Of a stretch of DNA of 64,000 nucleotides, positions 50,388-60,491 are shown one piece after another (position 1 is the stretch's first letter; every line of letters starts with the position of its first letter). Below the pieces are notes generated by a model, which worked only from the letters and a program-made list of their open reading frames with translations, searched no databases and was not told where the DNA came from. The stretch spans positions 51,368 through 115,367 of the forward strand of contig JBIQKC010000004.1 in NCBI GenBank assembly GCA_044506885.1, written 5' to 3'. Both the position numbers and the translations under genes were made by a program. This DNA is from Croceibacterium_A sp044506885. Its GTDB lineage: Bacteria > Pseudomonadota > Alphaproteobacteria > Sphingomonadales > Sphingomonadaceae.

Positions 50388-50516
50388 CATCACGCGTTAT
50401 GTCTGAGTAAATCGTGGGGGAGCGCATCTGCGAGGATGTCGGGCGCATTGCCGCCCTCTCGACTTGATCGTCCGGCCGGCTGGGACCGGGTGTCGGCACA
50501 TGAGGGGAGTGGAGAC

Positions 50517-53432
50517 ATGATGGCATTCGAGATTGGTGAGTCGCGGCGCGCAGGGGCGTTACGGCGCTCGGTCGGCGCCAGCGTTGCGAGCGCGCTCGCT
50601 TTGGTGATTTCGGCGCCCGCCCTGGCCCAGGATAGTGACGCGCAAACTGTCGCGGACGAAGCGGACAACACCATCATCGTCACTGGCATCCGCGGTTCGT
50701 TGCAGCGCAACCTCGACGCGAAGCGCAATGCCCCCGGCGTCGTGGACGTCATTTCATCCGAGGAAATCGGCAACTTCCCCGACTCGAACGTTGCTGCCTC
50801 GCTCCAGCGCCTGCCAGGCGTTTCGATCCAGCGCGATGGCGCTCGCGGCGAAGCGAACGGCGTCACCATTCGCGGCTTCGGCGGCGACTTCAACGAAACG
50901 CTGGTGGACGGCCGCCGGCTCTCGACCGCGACAGGCGGCCGCTCGATCGACTTCAGCACGGTCGGCTCGGACTTCATCGGTGCGCTCTCGGTCTACAAGA
51001 CGCCGGACGTCACGGTTGCGGCGAACTCGATCGGCGCAACCATCGATATTTCCTATCCGAGGCCGCTCGATCGCCCGGGGTTCCACGTGGCGGCGAGTGT
51101 CTCGGGATCGATGCAGGAAGAGGCTGGCAAGATCGTTCCGACTGGCGGCCTGCTCATCAGCAATACCTTCGCCGACGATCGGTTCGGTATCCTCGCCAAC
51201 GTGATCTACACGCGGCACGATACCGAAACGAACAACGTCTTCGTGCACGGCTTTCCGGGCGGCTACTACGCGCCTTGCCAGTTGGACGGCAACCCGTCCG
51301 AAGCGACCTGTTCGCCCACCAGCAGCCCCGATAGCCCGGCCTGGGCTGATCCGAACAACCGCCAATCGGTTGTCGGCTTCTTCGAGCAGCAATATGGCGC
51401 GCAGCAGACCTACACCAAGGATGAACGCGTCGATGCGCGGCTGGCGCTGCAGTGGCAGCCGACCGACGACTTGTTGATCACGCTCGACGACAACTTTTCC
51501 GACCAGCGCATCAACGCCGAGACCTTCGGATTCGGCATCTGGTTCAACCAGGGATCGCTTCGAAACGTCGTCCTCGACGATAACGGCGTGCCGCTCGATT
51601 TCACTCAATCGGGCTCGCAGACGGACTTCACCGCGGCCACGGACAGCAACCTTCGCCGGACGAACATGACCGGCCTGAACATCGAATGGCAGGCTAATGA
51701 GAACCTGTCGTTCGAAGCGGACGGAAGCTATTCGAAGAGCTGGCTCAATCCGGACGATCGCGTCAACTCGCTCGGCGCCGATATCGGCTACGGCTTCGCG
51801 ATCGGCCCGGCGCTCGGCATTTCGATCGACGGCAGCAGCCGCGACACGATTCCCGTCCTGCACAGCTACGGGCCCAACGGCGATGCCTCTCGGTGGACCG
51901 ATCCGTCGGTGATCGGCTCGCACGTGACGGTCAACATAGCCAACAAGAACACCGACGAAATCATGCAAGGTCGGTTGAGCGGCACTTGGGAACAGGACGA
52001 TCTGAAGCTGACGTTTGGCGGCAGCTATCTCGACGACACCTTCAAGTTCCGCGGCGCCAACACTTTCGCCAACAACTTCTGGCAGGCCTATTCCGGCTAC
52101 GGACCGGCTTCGGGTACACCCGGCGGTGTGCCCATCCCGGCCGATTTGTATCGAGGGCTCGTCAGCACGAATAACTTCATCCCCGGCTTTGATGGCGCTC
52201 TGCCTCCGGCGTTGATCGACTTCTCGGCAGTCGATTACCAGAATTTCCTGGAAGGCCTGGGGAATCCGCAGACCACCACCATCCCCGGTTTCAACTATAG
52301 CTGCTGCGCGTTCACCGGAACGTTCGACGTTGCCGAGGACGTCGGCAGCGTTCGCCGGATCAACGAGAAGACCTGGGCGCTGTTCTTGTCAGGCCGGTTC
52401 CAGACCGAGATCTCCGGAATGCCGCTGACATTCACGGCCGGTGTGCGGCAGGAAACCACGCACGTCACGTCGACGGGCATCGGCCGTCTGCCGACGTCGA
52501 TCACGCCCAGCGCGACCGACCCGACGCTCCTGACGGTCAATTTCGGTCCGTCGACCGAAGTTACCGCCAAGAACGACTACAGCCATCTGCTGCCTGCCGT
52601 CGACGTGAAGCTCGAAGTGCTGCCGGACCTGATCCTGCGCGTCGACGCCTCGCGGACGTTGACGCGCCCGACGCTGAACCTGCTGACGCCGGTGCTGAAC
52701 ATCGGCAGCGGCCAGCGGGTCGGCGCGTTGACCGCCAACGGCGGCAATCCGATGCTGAGCCCGTATCTGGCGGAGAACTTCGACGTCGCGGCGGAGTGGT
52801 ATTACGCTCCGAACTCGTACGCCGCGGTCAATTTCTTCCTGAAGAACGTGTCGAATTTCATCGTCCAGGGCACGCAGCGCCAGACGATCAACGGCGTGAT
52901 CGATCCATCGACGGGGCAGCCGGCGCAGTTCAGCGTCTCGCAGCGCGTGAACGGGCCCGAAGCCACGGTGCGGGGCGTCGAACTGGCGCTGCAGCACACT
53001 TTCGGCAACAGCGGCTTCGGCTTTGTCGCCAACGCTACCTTCGTCGATACCAACAAGCCCTACGACCCGACGGACATCACCCAGAGCGGCTTTGCCGTCA
53101 CGGGCCTTGCGAACTCGGCCAACTTCGTCGGCTTCTACGACAAGGACGGGATCGAATTCCGCGCCGCGCTCAACTGGCGTGACGAGTACCTGCTCGGCTT
53201 CGGTCAGGTCCAGAACACGGGCGCATTCGGTGCCGAGCCGACTTTCGTCAACGAAAGCCTGCAGATCGATCTCAGCGCCAGCTACGACATCTTCGAGAAT
53301 CTCAGCATCTTTGCCGAGGCGCTGAACATCACCAACGAGGTACAGAGCACCCACGGGCGTTTCGACAACATGCTCCTGGATGTCTTTGCTTACGGCCGGC
53401 GCTTTACAGCTGGCGCGCGGTATCGTTTCTAA
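50517..53432 (+). CDS. TonB-dependent receptor, carbohydrate type
   Basis: A 971-residue transporter of the group usually linked to glycan uptake. Signal peptide ends A-P-A-L-A-Q (about 38). TonB box T-I-I-V-T-G-I-R-G-S-L (about 53-63), plug with I-S-S-E-E-I-G-N-F-P-D-S-N-V-A-A-S-L-Q-R and G-V-T-I-R-G-F, and a barrel ending Y-R-F. The E-I-G-N-F-P-D-x-N sequence is the hallmark of the TBDR subfamily that accompanies tryptophan-halogenase and SapC genes. It is followed by a hairpin and then the halogenase-like gene. Confidence 0.93.
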   Translation: MMAFEIGESRRAGALRRSVGASVASALALVISAPALAQDSDAQTVADEADNTIIVTGIRGSLQRNLDAKRNAPGVVDVISSEEIGNFPDSNVAASLQRLPGVSIQRDGARGEANGVTIRGFGGDFNETLVDGRRLSTATGGRSIDFSTVGSDFIGALSVYKTPDVTVAANSIGATIDISYPRPLDRPGFHVAASVSGSMQEEAGKIVPTGGLLISNTFADDRFGILANVIYTRHDTETNNVFVHGFPGGYYAPCQLDGNPSEATCSPTSSPDSPAWADPNNRQSVVGFFEQQYGAQQTYTKDERVDARLALQWQPTDDLLITLDDNFSDQRINAETFGFGIWFNQGSLRNVVLDDNGVPLDFTQSGSQTDFTAATDSNLRRTNMTGLNIEWQANENLSFEADGSYSKSWLNPDDRVNSLGADIGYGFAIGPALGISIDGSSRDTIPVLHSYGPNGDASRWTDPSVIGSHVTVNIANKNTDEIMQGRLSGTWEQDDLKLTFGGSYLDDTFKFRGANTFANNFWQAYSGYGPASGTPGGVPIPADLYRGLVSTNNFIPGFDGALPPALIDFSAVDYQNFLEGLGNPQTTTIPGFNYSCCAFTGTFDVAEDVGSVRRINEKTWALFLSGRFQTEISGMPLTFTAGVRQETTHVTSTGIGRLPTSITPSATDPTLLTVNFGPSTEVTAKNDYSHLLPAVDVKLEVLPDLILRVDASRTLTRPTLNLLTPVLNIGSGQRVGALTANGGNPMLSPYLAENFDVAAEWYYAPNSYAAVNFFLKNVSNFIVQGTQRQTINGVIDPSTGQPAQFSVSQRVNGPEATVRGVELALQHTFGNSGFGFVANATFVDTNKPYDPTDITQSGFAVTGLANSANFVGFYDKDGIEFRAALNWRDEYLLGFGQVQNTGAFGAEPTFVNESLQIDLSASYDIFENLSIFAEALNITNEVQSTHGRFDNMLLDVFAYGRRFTAGARYRF

Positions 53433-53445
53433 ATCCTCCCCCTGT

Positions 53446-53478
53446 CGGGGTTGTCCTCAGGGCAACCCCGGCCGTTTT
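53446..53478 (+). terminator. terminator-like hairpin between TBDR and halogenase genes
   Basis: An 8-bp stem (CGGGGTTG at 53446-53453 with CAACCCCG at 53463-53470), a 9-base loop and then GCCGTTTT. It lies directly after the TBDR stop and before the next ATG, so it may cut downstream expression rather than stop it. Confidence 0.6.
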
Positions 53479-53489
53479 CGAGGTTCGAG

Positions 53490-55031
53490 ATGGCACCGGT
53501 GAAATCGATCGTGATCGTCGGGGGCGGCACCGCCGGCTGGCTCACGGCCGGCGTAATCGCCGCCAAGCACCGAGGCCGCGCCGAGAGCGGTTTCACCGTC
53601 ACTCTGGTCGAGTCTCCCAACGTTCCCACGATCGGGGTGGGCGAAGGAACCTGGCCCACCTTGCGCACGACGCTGGCGAAAATCGGCGTTTCCGAAACCG
53701 AATTCTTCCGCGAATGCGGCAGCGCCTTCAAGCAAGGCGCTTATTTCGCCCGCTGGACGACCGGCGAACCGGATGACGGCTACTATCACCCGCTGATGCT
53801 CCCGCAGGCCTTTTCGCGGCTGAACATGGTCCCGCACTGGCTTGCGCGGGCGAACGGCGAGAGCTTCTGCGATGCCGTCAGCCCGCAGGGCCGGATCTGC
53901 GACCATGGGCTGGCTCCCAAGACGATAACGACACCGGAGTTCGAGGCGCTCGCGAACTATGCGTATCATCTCGATGCCGGAAAGTTCGCCGGCTTCCTGC
54001 AGCGGCACTGCACGAACGAGCTGGGAGTTCGTCACGTTCTCGCCGACGTTCGTTCGGTCGAACTGGTCGAGAGCGGCGATATCGCGGCCGTCGTGACCGA
54101 ACAGGCCGGGCGCATCGAAGGCGACCTGTTCATCGACTGTACCGGCTTCCGTTCGCTGCTGCTCGGCGGAGCGCTCGAAGTGCCGTTCAGAGAATGCACC
54201 GACGTGCTATTCTGCGATACGGCGCTGGCGGTTCAGGTTCCGCACGAGCACGAGGCCAGCCCGATCGTCTCGCACACCATTTCCACCGCGCAATCGGCCG
54301 GGTGGATATGGGAGATCGGTCTCCCGTCGCGACGCGGGATCGGGCATGTCTATTCGAGCCACCACATTTCCGAGGACCAGGCCGAACGCGAGTTGCGCGC
54401 CTACCTCGGGTCGGCCGGGGCGGACTTGCCGCTCCGCAAGATTCCGATCCGTGCAGGTCGCCGCGAAACGTTCTGGAAACGCAATTGCGTCGCGGTGGGA
54501 TTGGCGGCCGGCTTTCTCGAACCGCTCGAATCATCGGCGATCGTCCTGATCGAGTTGTCCGCGAAGTTCATTGCAGAGCAGATGCCGGCATGTCGCGAAG
54601 TGATGGACGTGGTTTCCAAGCGCTTCAACGCGACAACTGATTATCGCTGGGGGCGGATCGTCGACTTCCTCAAGTTGCACTATGTCGCCAGCAAGCGGAC
54701 AGATACGGACTTCTGGCGCGACAACCGGCGGCCGGAATCCATTCCCGATCGGCTGCAAGAGCTGTTGCTGCTGTGGAAATACCAGCCGCCGTGGTTTCAT
54801 GACGAGTTCGACCGGGTGGAGGAGGTCTTCCCGCCGGCAAGCTACCAGTACGTGTTGTACGGAATGGGTTACCCGACCGAGGTCGAACCTCAGGCGATCA
54901 GCGCGGAGGCGCCGCTCGCCGAGCGCGCCTTGCGGGAAAACCGCACCCAGATCGAGCGTCTTTGTAGCGGCCTTCCCCGTCACCGGGACCTGATCGACAA
55001 GATTTGCGAACGCGGCCTCCAGCCGATCTGA
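53490..55031 (+). CDS. flavin-dependent tryptophan halogenase-like protein
   Basis: A 513-residue protein of the tryptophan-halogenase family. The FAD motif G-G-G-T-A-G-W is at residues 10-16, and a Lys in S-A-F-K-Q-G (about 79) matches the catalytic Lys position of PrnA. The usual W-x-W-x-I-P motif reads W-I-W-E-I-G here, lacking the Pro. In TBDR loci the substrate is unknown and may not be free tryptophan. It follows the TBDR and a hairpin. Confidence 0.87.
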   Translation: MAPVKSIVIVGGGTAGWLTAGVIAAKHRGRAESGFTVTLVESPNVPTIGVGEGTWPTLRTTLAKIGVSETEFFRECGSAFKQGAYFARWTTGEPDDGYYHPLMLPQAFSRLNMVPHWLARANGESFCDAVSPQGRICDHGLAPKTITTPEFEALANYAYHLDAGKFAGFLQRHCTNELGVRHVLADVRSVELVESGDIAAVVTEQAGRIEGDLFIDCTGFRSLLLGGALEVPFRECTDVLFCDTALAVQVPHEHEASPIVSHTISTAQSAGWIWEIGLPSRRGIGHVYSSHHISEDQAERELRAYLGSAGADLPLRKIPIRAGRRETFWKRNCVAVGLAAGFLEPLESSAIVLIELSAKFIAEQMPACREVMDVVSKRFNATTDYRWGRIVDFLKLHYVASKRTDTDFWRDNRRPESIPDRLQELLLLWKYQPPWFHDEFDRVEEVFPPASYQYVLYGMGYPTEVEPQAISAEAPLAERALRENRTQIERLCSGLPRHRDLIDKICERGLQPI

Positions 55032-55104
55032 AGTCGGCGATCGCACAGGAGATCGGGCTCGAGCGGGCAGGCACCGATCGTCGCGTCGGGAAAGGGAAGA
55101 TCGA

Positions 55105-57822
55105 ATGCTCAAGAGCCGACTGCGTTCGGGCTGCACCGCTCTGGTGCTGGTTTCCGGTCTTTTTCTGGCAGTCGGAGCCTGGCCGGGCGAGCCGGCCTAC
55201 GCTCAGCCGACCAGCGTGGATTCCGCTGCTCGCCAACAGGCCGACGAGCGGGCAGCCGAGATCGTTGCCCGACTGACCATAGAGGAGAAGCTGCCGCAGC
55301 TTCTGAACACCGCTCCGGCCATCCCGCGGCTCGACATTCCGGCTTACAACTGGTGGACGGAATCGCTGCACGGCGCGATGGGCTCGCTGCCGACAACGAA
55401 CTTTCCCGAACCCATCGGGCTCGCCGCGACGTTCGACGTCCCGCTGGTCAAGGATGTAGCGAGCGCGATCAGCACCGAAGTGCGCGGGCTCCATGCGCTT
55501 GCCCGGCAAACCGGGCGTATGGGGCGCATAGGCACAGGGCTCGACACCTGGTCGCCCAATCTCAACATCTTCCGCGACCCGCGCTGGGGTCGGGGACAGG
55601 AAACCTACGGCGAAGACCCATATCTCACGGCGCGGCTCGGCGTGGCCTTCGTCGAAGGCATGCAGGGAGACGATCCGGCGCTTCCCGACGTGGTGGCGAC
55701 TCCCAAGCACTTTGCCGTGCACAGCGGCCCGGAATCCACCCGGCATCATGCCAACGTCTACGTCTCGCGGCACGATCTGGAGGACACGTACCTGCCGGCT
55801 TTCCGCGCCGCGATCGTCGAAGGGCGCGCGGGGTCCGTGATGTGCGCGTACAACCGGGTGGACGGACAACCCGCCTGCGCAAGCGATGACCTGCTCGAGG
55901 ATATACTGCGCGGCGCGTGGGCCTTCGATGGCTACGTCGTGTCGGATTGCGACGCGGTGCGCGACATCCATACCAACCATCATTTTGCCCCTGACCCGGC
56001 CACCGCAGTGGCTGCGGCGCTGCGCTTGGGGGTGGACCTCGAATGCCACACGGCGACGTTGTCCGACACGGCAGGCCTCGAAGAACGCTATCGGGAGGCG
56101 CTCGAACGCGGACTGATCACCGAGGCGGACGTCGACCGGGCGCTCGTGCGCCTGTTCTCCGCGCGTCTGCGAAACGGCGATCTGCCCGGCATTCGCCCTC
56201 TCAGCACGGCGAGCGCGTCGCCGGCCGATGTCGGCACCGAGGCGCACGAGGCGATGGCCTTGAAGGCCGCCGAGGAAAGCCTAGTCCTGCTGAAGAACGA
56301 GGGCATTCTCCCGCTCTCGGCAGGCGATCTCAGGATTGCCGTGATCGGTCCGTTCGGCGACGCGACGCGGGTGCTGCGCGGCAATTACTCAGGCACGATC
56401 TCGGCCCCGCCGATCTCGGTAGTGGAAGGATTGCGGAGGGCGATGCCCGGCGCGACGGTGACGTACGTCCCGTTCGGCGAGAGCTTCACCGACGGCGATC
56501 CGGTGCCCGAATCCGCGCTGCAGACAGCGGATGGGCAGCCTGGCCTCACGGCGCGCTATTACAACGCCGTCGGCAAGCCGCCGCGGCTGTTCGGCCCGGG
56601 CGAGCTGGATAGCTTTCGGCAGAAAGTGCGCTATGCGCGCGCGCGCGCGATCACCCGACGCGAGCGGAGCGTCGACGGACGCAGCCTGGACCTGGCCGAG
56701 GTGTCCGACCACCACCGCGTGGTCTGGTCGGGCTATCTCGTTCCGCCGGAATCCGGTCTCTACCGGCTCGGTCTTTCGGGCTTCCAGAGTGGAAGCATGA
56801 CCTTCCAGGGCAAGCCTTTCGTCGATCTCGACGGCGTGCCTTGGGGAAGCCTGCCTACCCTCAAGACGGTGCAACTCGAAAAGGGGCAACGTTATCCGAT
56901 CGAGATCGTCGGCATCGCCGAAACGGGTAACGCCGGCGTCGGCCTGGCCTGGAAGCGCATCAATGCCGAGCCGGTTGAAGCCATGCGTGACGTTGCGGCG
57001 CATGCCGACGTACTCGTTGCCGTGGTGGGGCTGACGTCGGACCTGGAAGCGGAGGAATCCCCCGTCGAAATTCCCGGTTTCGCCGGCGGCGACAAGACCA
57101 CGCTCGACATTCCGGCCGATCAGCAGGCGCTGCTGGAGGCCGCCGAGGCGACCGGTAAACCGCTTGTGCTCGTGGCGATGAACGGAAGCCCGATCAATCT
57201 CTCGTGGGCGAAAAAACATGCCGATGCCGTGCTCGAAGCCTGGTATCCGGGGCAGTCGGGTGGTCTGGCCATCGCCAACGTGCTTTCGGGCAAAGCCAAT
57301 CCTTCGGGTCGCCTGCCGTTGACGTTCTACCGCAGTATCGATCAGCTTCCGCCGTTCGACGATTACCGCATGGAAGGGCGGACTTACCGCTATTACGGTG
57401 GCGAGACGGTCTATCCGTTCGGCCATGGTCTTAGCTACACGCGCTTCGCCTACGGGCCACTGTCGGTCGTCCCAGCGTCGTCGGGAGCGGTGAGTGGACT
57501 TCGCGTCGAAACCGAGTTGCGCAACATCGGAGACAGACCCGGCGACGAGGTCGTCCAGCTCTATCTAGATTTCCCCGACAGGCCGGGCACGCCCAAAATT
57601 GCGCTACGCGGCTTCCAGAGGGTGAGCCTCGCCCCTGGCGAGCGACGCACGGTTCGGTTCGATCTGTCCCCACGCGACTTGAGCGCAGTGGATCCGGAAG
57701 GGCTGCGCAAGGTGATGGCCGGGGATTACCGCGTGTTCGTCGGCTCGGGGCAGCCGGGCACGGGCGTGGCCGTCTCCGAAGCCGCGTTCGTCATCGAGCG
57801 AGAGGCCGAGCTGCCTCGCTAG
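55105..57822 (+). CDS. glycoside hydrolase family 3, probable beta-xylosidase
   Basis: A 905-residue secreted enzyme: signal peptide (to about 33), GH3 N-terminal TIM barrel, a PA14 insertion (L-T-A-R-Y-Y-N near 485, V-W-S-G-Y-L-V-P-P near 540) and a C-terminal fibronectin III-like domain. The nucleophile is D281 in Y-V-V-S-D-C-D. A W-W-T-E-S-L-H-G motif near residue 84 and the sequence K-H-F-A-V-H-S are typical of the beta-xylosidase/arabinofuranosidase branch. Its stop overlaps that of the convergent GH95 gene. Confidence 0.9.
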   Translation: MLKSRLRSGCTALVLVSGLFLAVGAWPGEPAYAQPTSVDSAARQQADERAAEIVARLTIEEKLPQLLNTAPAIPRLDIPAYNWWTESLHGAMGSLPTTNFPEPIGLAATFDVPLVKDVASAISTEVRGLHALARQTGRMGRIGTGLDTWSPNLNIFRDPRWGRGQETYGEDPYLTARLGVAFVEGMQGDDPALPDVVATPKHFAVHSGPESTRHHANVYVSRHDLEDTYLPAFRAAIVEGRAGSVMCAYNRVDGQPACASDDLLEDILRGAWAFDGYVVSDCDAVRDIHTNHHFAPDPATAVAAALRLGVDLECHTATLSDTAGLEERYREALERGLITEADVDRALVRLFSARLRNGDLPGIRPLSTASASPADVGTEAHEAMALKAAEESLVLLKNEGILPLSAGDLRIAVIGPFGDATRVLRGNYSGTISAPPISVVEGLRRAMPGATVTYVPFGESFTDGDPVPESALQTADGQPGLTARYYNAVGKPPRLFGPGELDSFRQKVRYARARAITRRERSVDGRSLDLAEVSDHHRVVWSGYLVPPESGLYRLGLSGFQSGSMTFQGKPFVDLDGVPWGSLPTLKTVQLEKGQRYPIEIVGIAETGNAGVGLAWKRINAEPVEAMRDVAAHADVLVAVVGLTSDLEAEESPVEIPGFAGGDKTTLDIPADQQALLEAAEATGKPLVLVAMNGSPINLSWAKKHADAVLEAWYPGQSGGLAIANVLSGKANPSGRLPLTFYRSIDQLPPFDDYRMEGRTYRYYGGETVYPFGHGLSYTRFAYGPLSVVPASSGAVSGLRVETELRNIGDRPGDEVVQLYLDFPDRPGTPKIALRGFQRVSLAPGERRTVRFDLSPRDLSAVDPEGLRKVMAGDYRVFVGSGQPGTGVAVSEAAFVIEREAELPR

Positions 57823-60218
57823 GTCGGCTGGCGAAGATTGACGAGCTGGGAGCGGACAAGGCGCACCGCGCGGTTGGGTTGCAGCCGGATCGCGGTGCGC
57901 CGATCGCCGAGCCTCACGATGCGCTCGCCCGGCACGGATGCGGTCAGTGTCGCCTGGTGCAGTTCGCCGTCTCGCCAGGCGAGATCGACCCGGCAGCCCC
58001 CCCGAACCCGCAAGCCGCTAACCCGGCCGCTGGGCCACGCGCGCGGCAGGGCCGGGAGTAGGTGGATTTCATCGCCGCGGCTTTGCACGAGCATTTCGGC
58101 AATCGCGGCGGTTCCCCCGAAGTTGCCGTCGATTTGGAACGGTGGATGCGCGTCGAACATGTTCGGATATGTTCGACCTGGTCCGAGCAGGAACTGCAGG
58201 ATGCGATGGGCGTGCTCGCCATCGCGGAGCCGGGCCCACAAGGCGATCCGCCACGCAGTCGCCCAGCCGGTCGATTCGTCACCGCGCATTTCCAGCGACC
58301 GACGGGCAGCCCGGGCGAGGGCGGGAGTGTCGTCGAGGTTGATTTGGTGGCTGGGGAACAGCGCGTAGAGGTGGGACACGTGGCGGTGATCGGGCTCGGG
58401 AGCGAGCGCGTCCCAATCTTGCTGCCATTCCTGCAATTGCCCTTGCGCGCCAATCCGGTCGGGCGCGAGACGGCCCCGCGCCGCGAGGACCTGCTCAGCG
58501 AACTCCGCTTCGATGCCCAAGAGGTTGGCTGCGCGCGCCGTCTGCGCGAAGAGGTCGCGCAAGATCTGCTGATCGGCGGCCGGGCCGGCGCAGAGCGATG
58601 CTCCCTTCGGATGGGGGTTTTCAGGCGAGATCGACGGACTGGTGACCAGCTGGCCGGTCGCCGGATCGGTCTGCAACGTATCGAGGAAGAACAGGCTCGC
58701 ACCGCGCATCAGCGGATAGACGGACCGCAGGAAATCGATGTCCCGCGTGTAATCGTAGAATTCCCAAAGGTGCGTGCAGAGCCACGCTCCGCCGGTCGGC
58801 CACAAGCCCCATTGCGCGCCGTCGATCGGCGCGGTTGCGCGCCAGAGATCGGTGTTGTGATGCGCAACCCAGCCGCGCGCGCCGTACATATGTCGCGCCG
58901 TCCGCGCGCCCGTTATTGCCAGGCCTCGGATCATCTGCACCAGAGGTTCGGCGCAGTCGGACAGCGCCGTCACATGCGCTGGCCAATAGTTCATCTCGGT
59001 GTTGATATTGATCGTGTACTTCGAACCCCACGGCGGTTCCGTGTGCTCGTTCCAGATGCCTTGCAGGTTGGCCGGCTGACAGCCCGGACGCGAGGACGCG
59101 ATCAGCAAGTAACGCCCGTAGTTGAAATAGAGCGCTGCCAACGAAGGGTCAGGCGAAGCTTGGTTGGCCCGGATCCTTTCGTCGGTGGGAAGCGAGGAAT
59201 GATTACCGGATCCGAGATCGAGTTCGACCCGTCGAAACAGGCGACGATGGGACTCGGTCGTGCGGAAGCGAAGATTTTCGAAGCCCAAGGACGCAGTCGC
59301 CTCGACCTGGCGCAGGGTGATGGCGATCGGGTCGCCAGAGACATCGTCGAACCGGCGATAGCTCGTGGCCATCGCGACCAGGATGATCAACTCGTCCGCG
59401 CCTGTCACGTGCAACCGATCCGATTCCACGTTTGTCGTGCCACCCTGCGAAATGACGCGAGCACGCGCGGCGAAGGTCAGCGCACCGGGCACGCCATGTG
59501 CGCTGCCATTCCGTCCGACGAGCAGCAATTCGTTGTCCGCCGTTTGCAGGCTGGCCGCGTGCGGCGTCGTCAACGCGATGGCGCAAGAAATGCTCCCGGG
59601 CCGATCTGCGGTAAGTCGTACGCTGATAACCTGTTCGGGCGAAGCAATGACCTCGCGCCGGAATTGTATCCCGCGCGCGCGGAACCTGGTCGAGGCAATG
59701 GCTGCGTCGATGTCGAGCTCGCGCCGATAGCTCCCGGGGTCCACATCCCCCATGTCTTTCATGGCGAGAGCAAGGTTGCCGAGGACCTGATAGGACATCT
59801 GGCTGAGAGGCGTGGCCATGACGCGCTCGTCGGCGAGCGCCTGCGCACGGCCAAACTGCCCTTGCTCGATCAGTCGACGAACTTCCGGCAGTGCCGCACG
59901 GGCCTGAGGGTTGACAGGGTCGTAAGGGCCGCCGCTCCACAAGGTGTCTTCGTTTAGCTGAAGACGTTCCTCTTCCAAGCCGCCGAACACCATCGCGCCA
60001 ATCCGCCCATTTCCCACTGGAAGCGCCTCCTCCCAGGCCGTAGCGGGCCGCTCGTACCAGAGCAGCGTGGCGGGAGACCTCTCAGGCGGAAGGGCGCGGC
60101 TGGCGGGAGGATGCACGAGGTCGACGGCCGCCACTGCTGCTGCACTACCTGCCAGAAAAGTGCGGCGAGAAAGGGCTCCACCCGGTCCAGGTGGCGAAAG
60201 CTCGCTGTGGTCCGGCAA
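57819..60218 (-). CDS. glycoside hydrolase family 95 (alpha-L-fucosidase or alpha-L-galactosidase)
   Basis: A 799-residue inverting enzyme. A Tat-type signal (S-R-R-T-F-L-A-G-S-A-A) indicates export of a folded protein. Family markers: W-E-E-A-L-P-V-G-N-G-R-I-G-A-M-V-F-G, N-E-D-T-L-W-S-G-G, and G-I-W-N-E-H...Y-T-I-N-I-N-T-E-M-N-Y-W-P in the (alpha/alpha)6 barrel, with D-G-N-F-G-G-T-A-A near the end. These enzymes act on L-fucose or L-galactose of xyloglucan and glucuronoarabinoxylan side chains. It faces the GH3 gene and is divergent from galM. Confidence 0.9.
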   Translation of the reverse strand: MPDHSELSPPGPGGALSRRTFLAGSAAAVAAVDLVHPPASRALPPERSPATLLWYERPATAWEEALPVGNGRIGAMVFGGLEEERLQLNEDTLWSGGPYDPVNPQARAALPEVRRLIEQGQFGRAQALADERVMATPLSQMSYQVLGNLALAMKDMGDVDPGSYRRELDIDAAIASTRFRARGIQFRREVIASPEQVISVRLTADRPGSISCAIALTTPHAASLQTADNELLLVGRNGSAHGVPGALTFAARARVISQGGTTNVESDRLHVTGADELIILVAMATSYRRFDDVSGDPIAITLRQVEATASLGFENLRFRTTESHRRLFRRVELDLGSGNHSSLPTDERIRANQASPDPSLAALYFNYGRYLLIASSRPGCQPANLQGIWNEHTEPPWGSKYTININTEMNYWPAHVTALSDCAEPLVQMIRGLAITGARTARHMYGARGWVAHHNTDLWRATAPIDGAQWGLWPTGGAWLCTHLWEFYDYTRDIDFLRSVYPLMRGASLFFLDTLQTDPATGQLVTSPSISPENPHPKGASLCAGPAADQQILRDLFAQTARAANLLGIEAEFAEQVLAARGRLAPDRIGAQGQLQEWQQDWDALAPEPDHRHVSHLYALFPSHQINLDDTPALARAARRSLEMRGDESTGWATAWRIALWARLRDGEHAHRILQFLLGPGRTYPNMFDAHPPFQIDGNFGGTAAIAEMLVQSRGDEIHLLPALPRAWPSGRVSGLRVRGGCRVDLAWRDGELHQATLTASVPGERIVRLGDRRTAIRLQPNRAVRLVRSQLVNLRQPT

Positions 60219-60491
60219 TCGGTCATCTCCTTGAATCGGGACGATCCTGAACGAATGAATTTCGAAAGTATATGTCTGAGTAATGAGGCCCGTGTTGGTC
60301 GAACGCGCGCGACACCACGGTTTCGGCCCAGGCTACAGCGCCGTTCCGATTCGCGAAGGAAGAAGAAGCCGCAATAGGCTTCTTCATGGGCTGTGGAGGA
60401 CAGTGGGGAAGTCGGTGAAGTGCATGTCTATGGGGGTTGCAAAGCCCAAAATGTCTGACAAAACGTCACGAAATAGTCGGGGAGCGAGGAT
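60219..60491. promoter_or_regulatory. divergent intergenic region between GH95 and galM
   Basis: A 273-base gap without a convincing gene. TATGTCTGAGTAA at 60271-60283 is identical to 50396-50408 in the SapC/TBDR promoter region. ATGTCTGACA, sharing its core, recurs at 60451. These may be sites for a shared regulator. No clear -10/-35 pair was seen. Confidence 0.4.
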
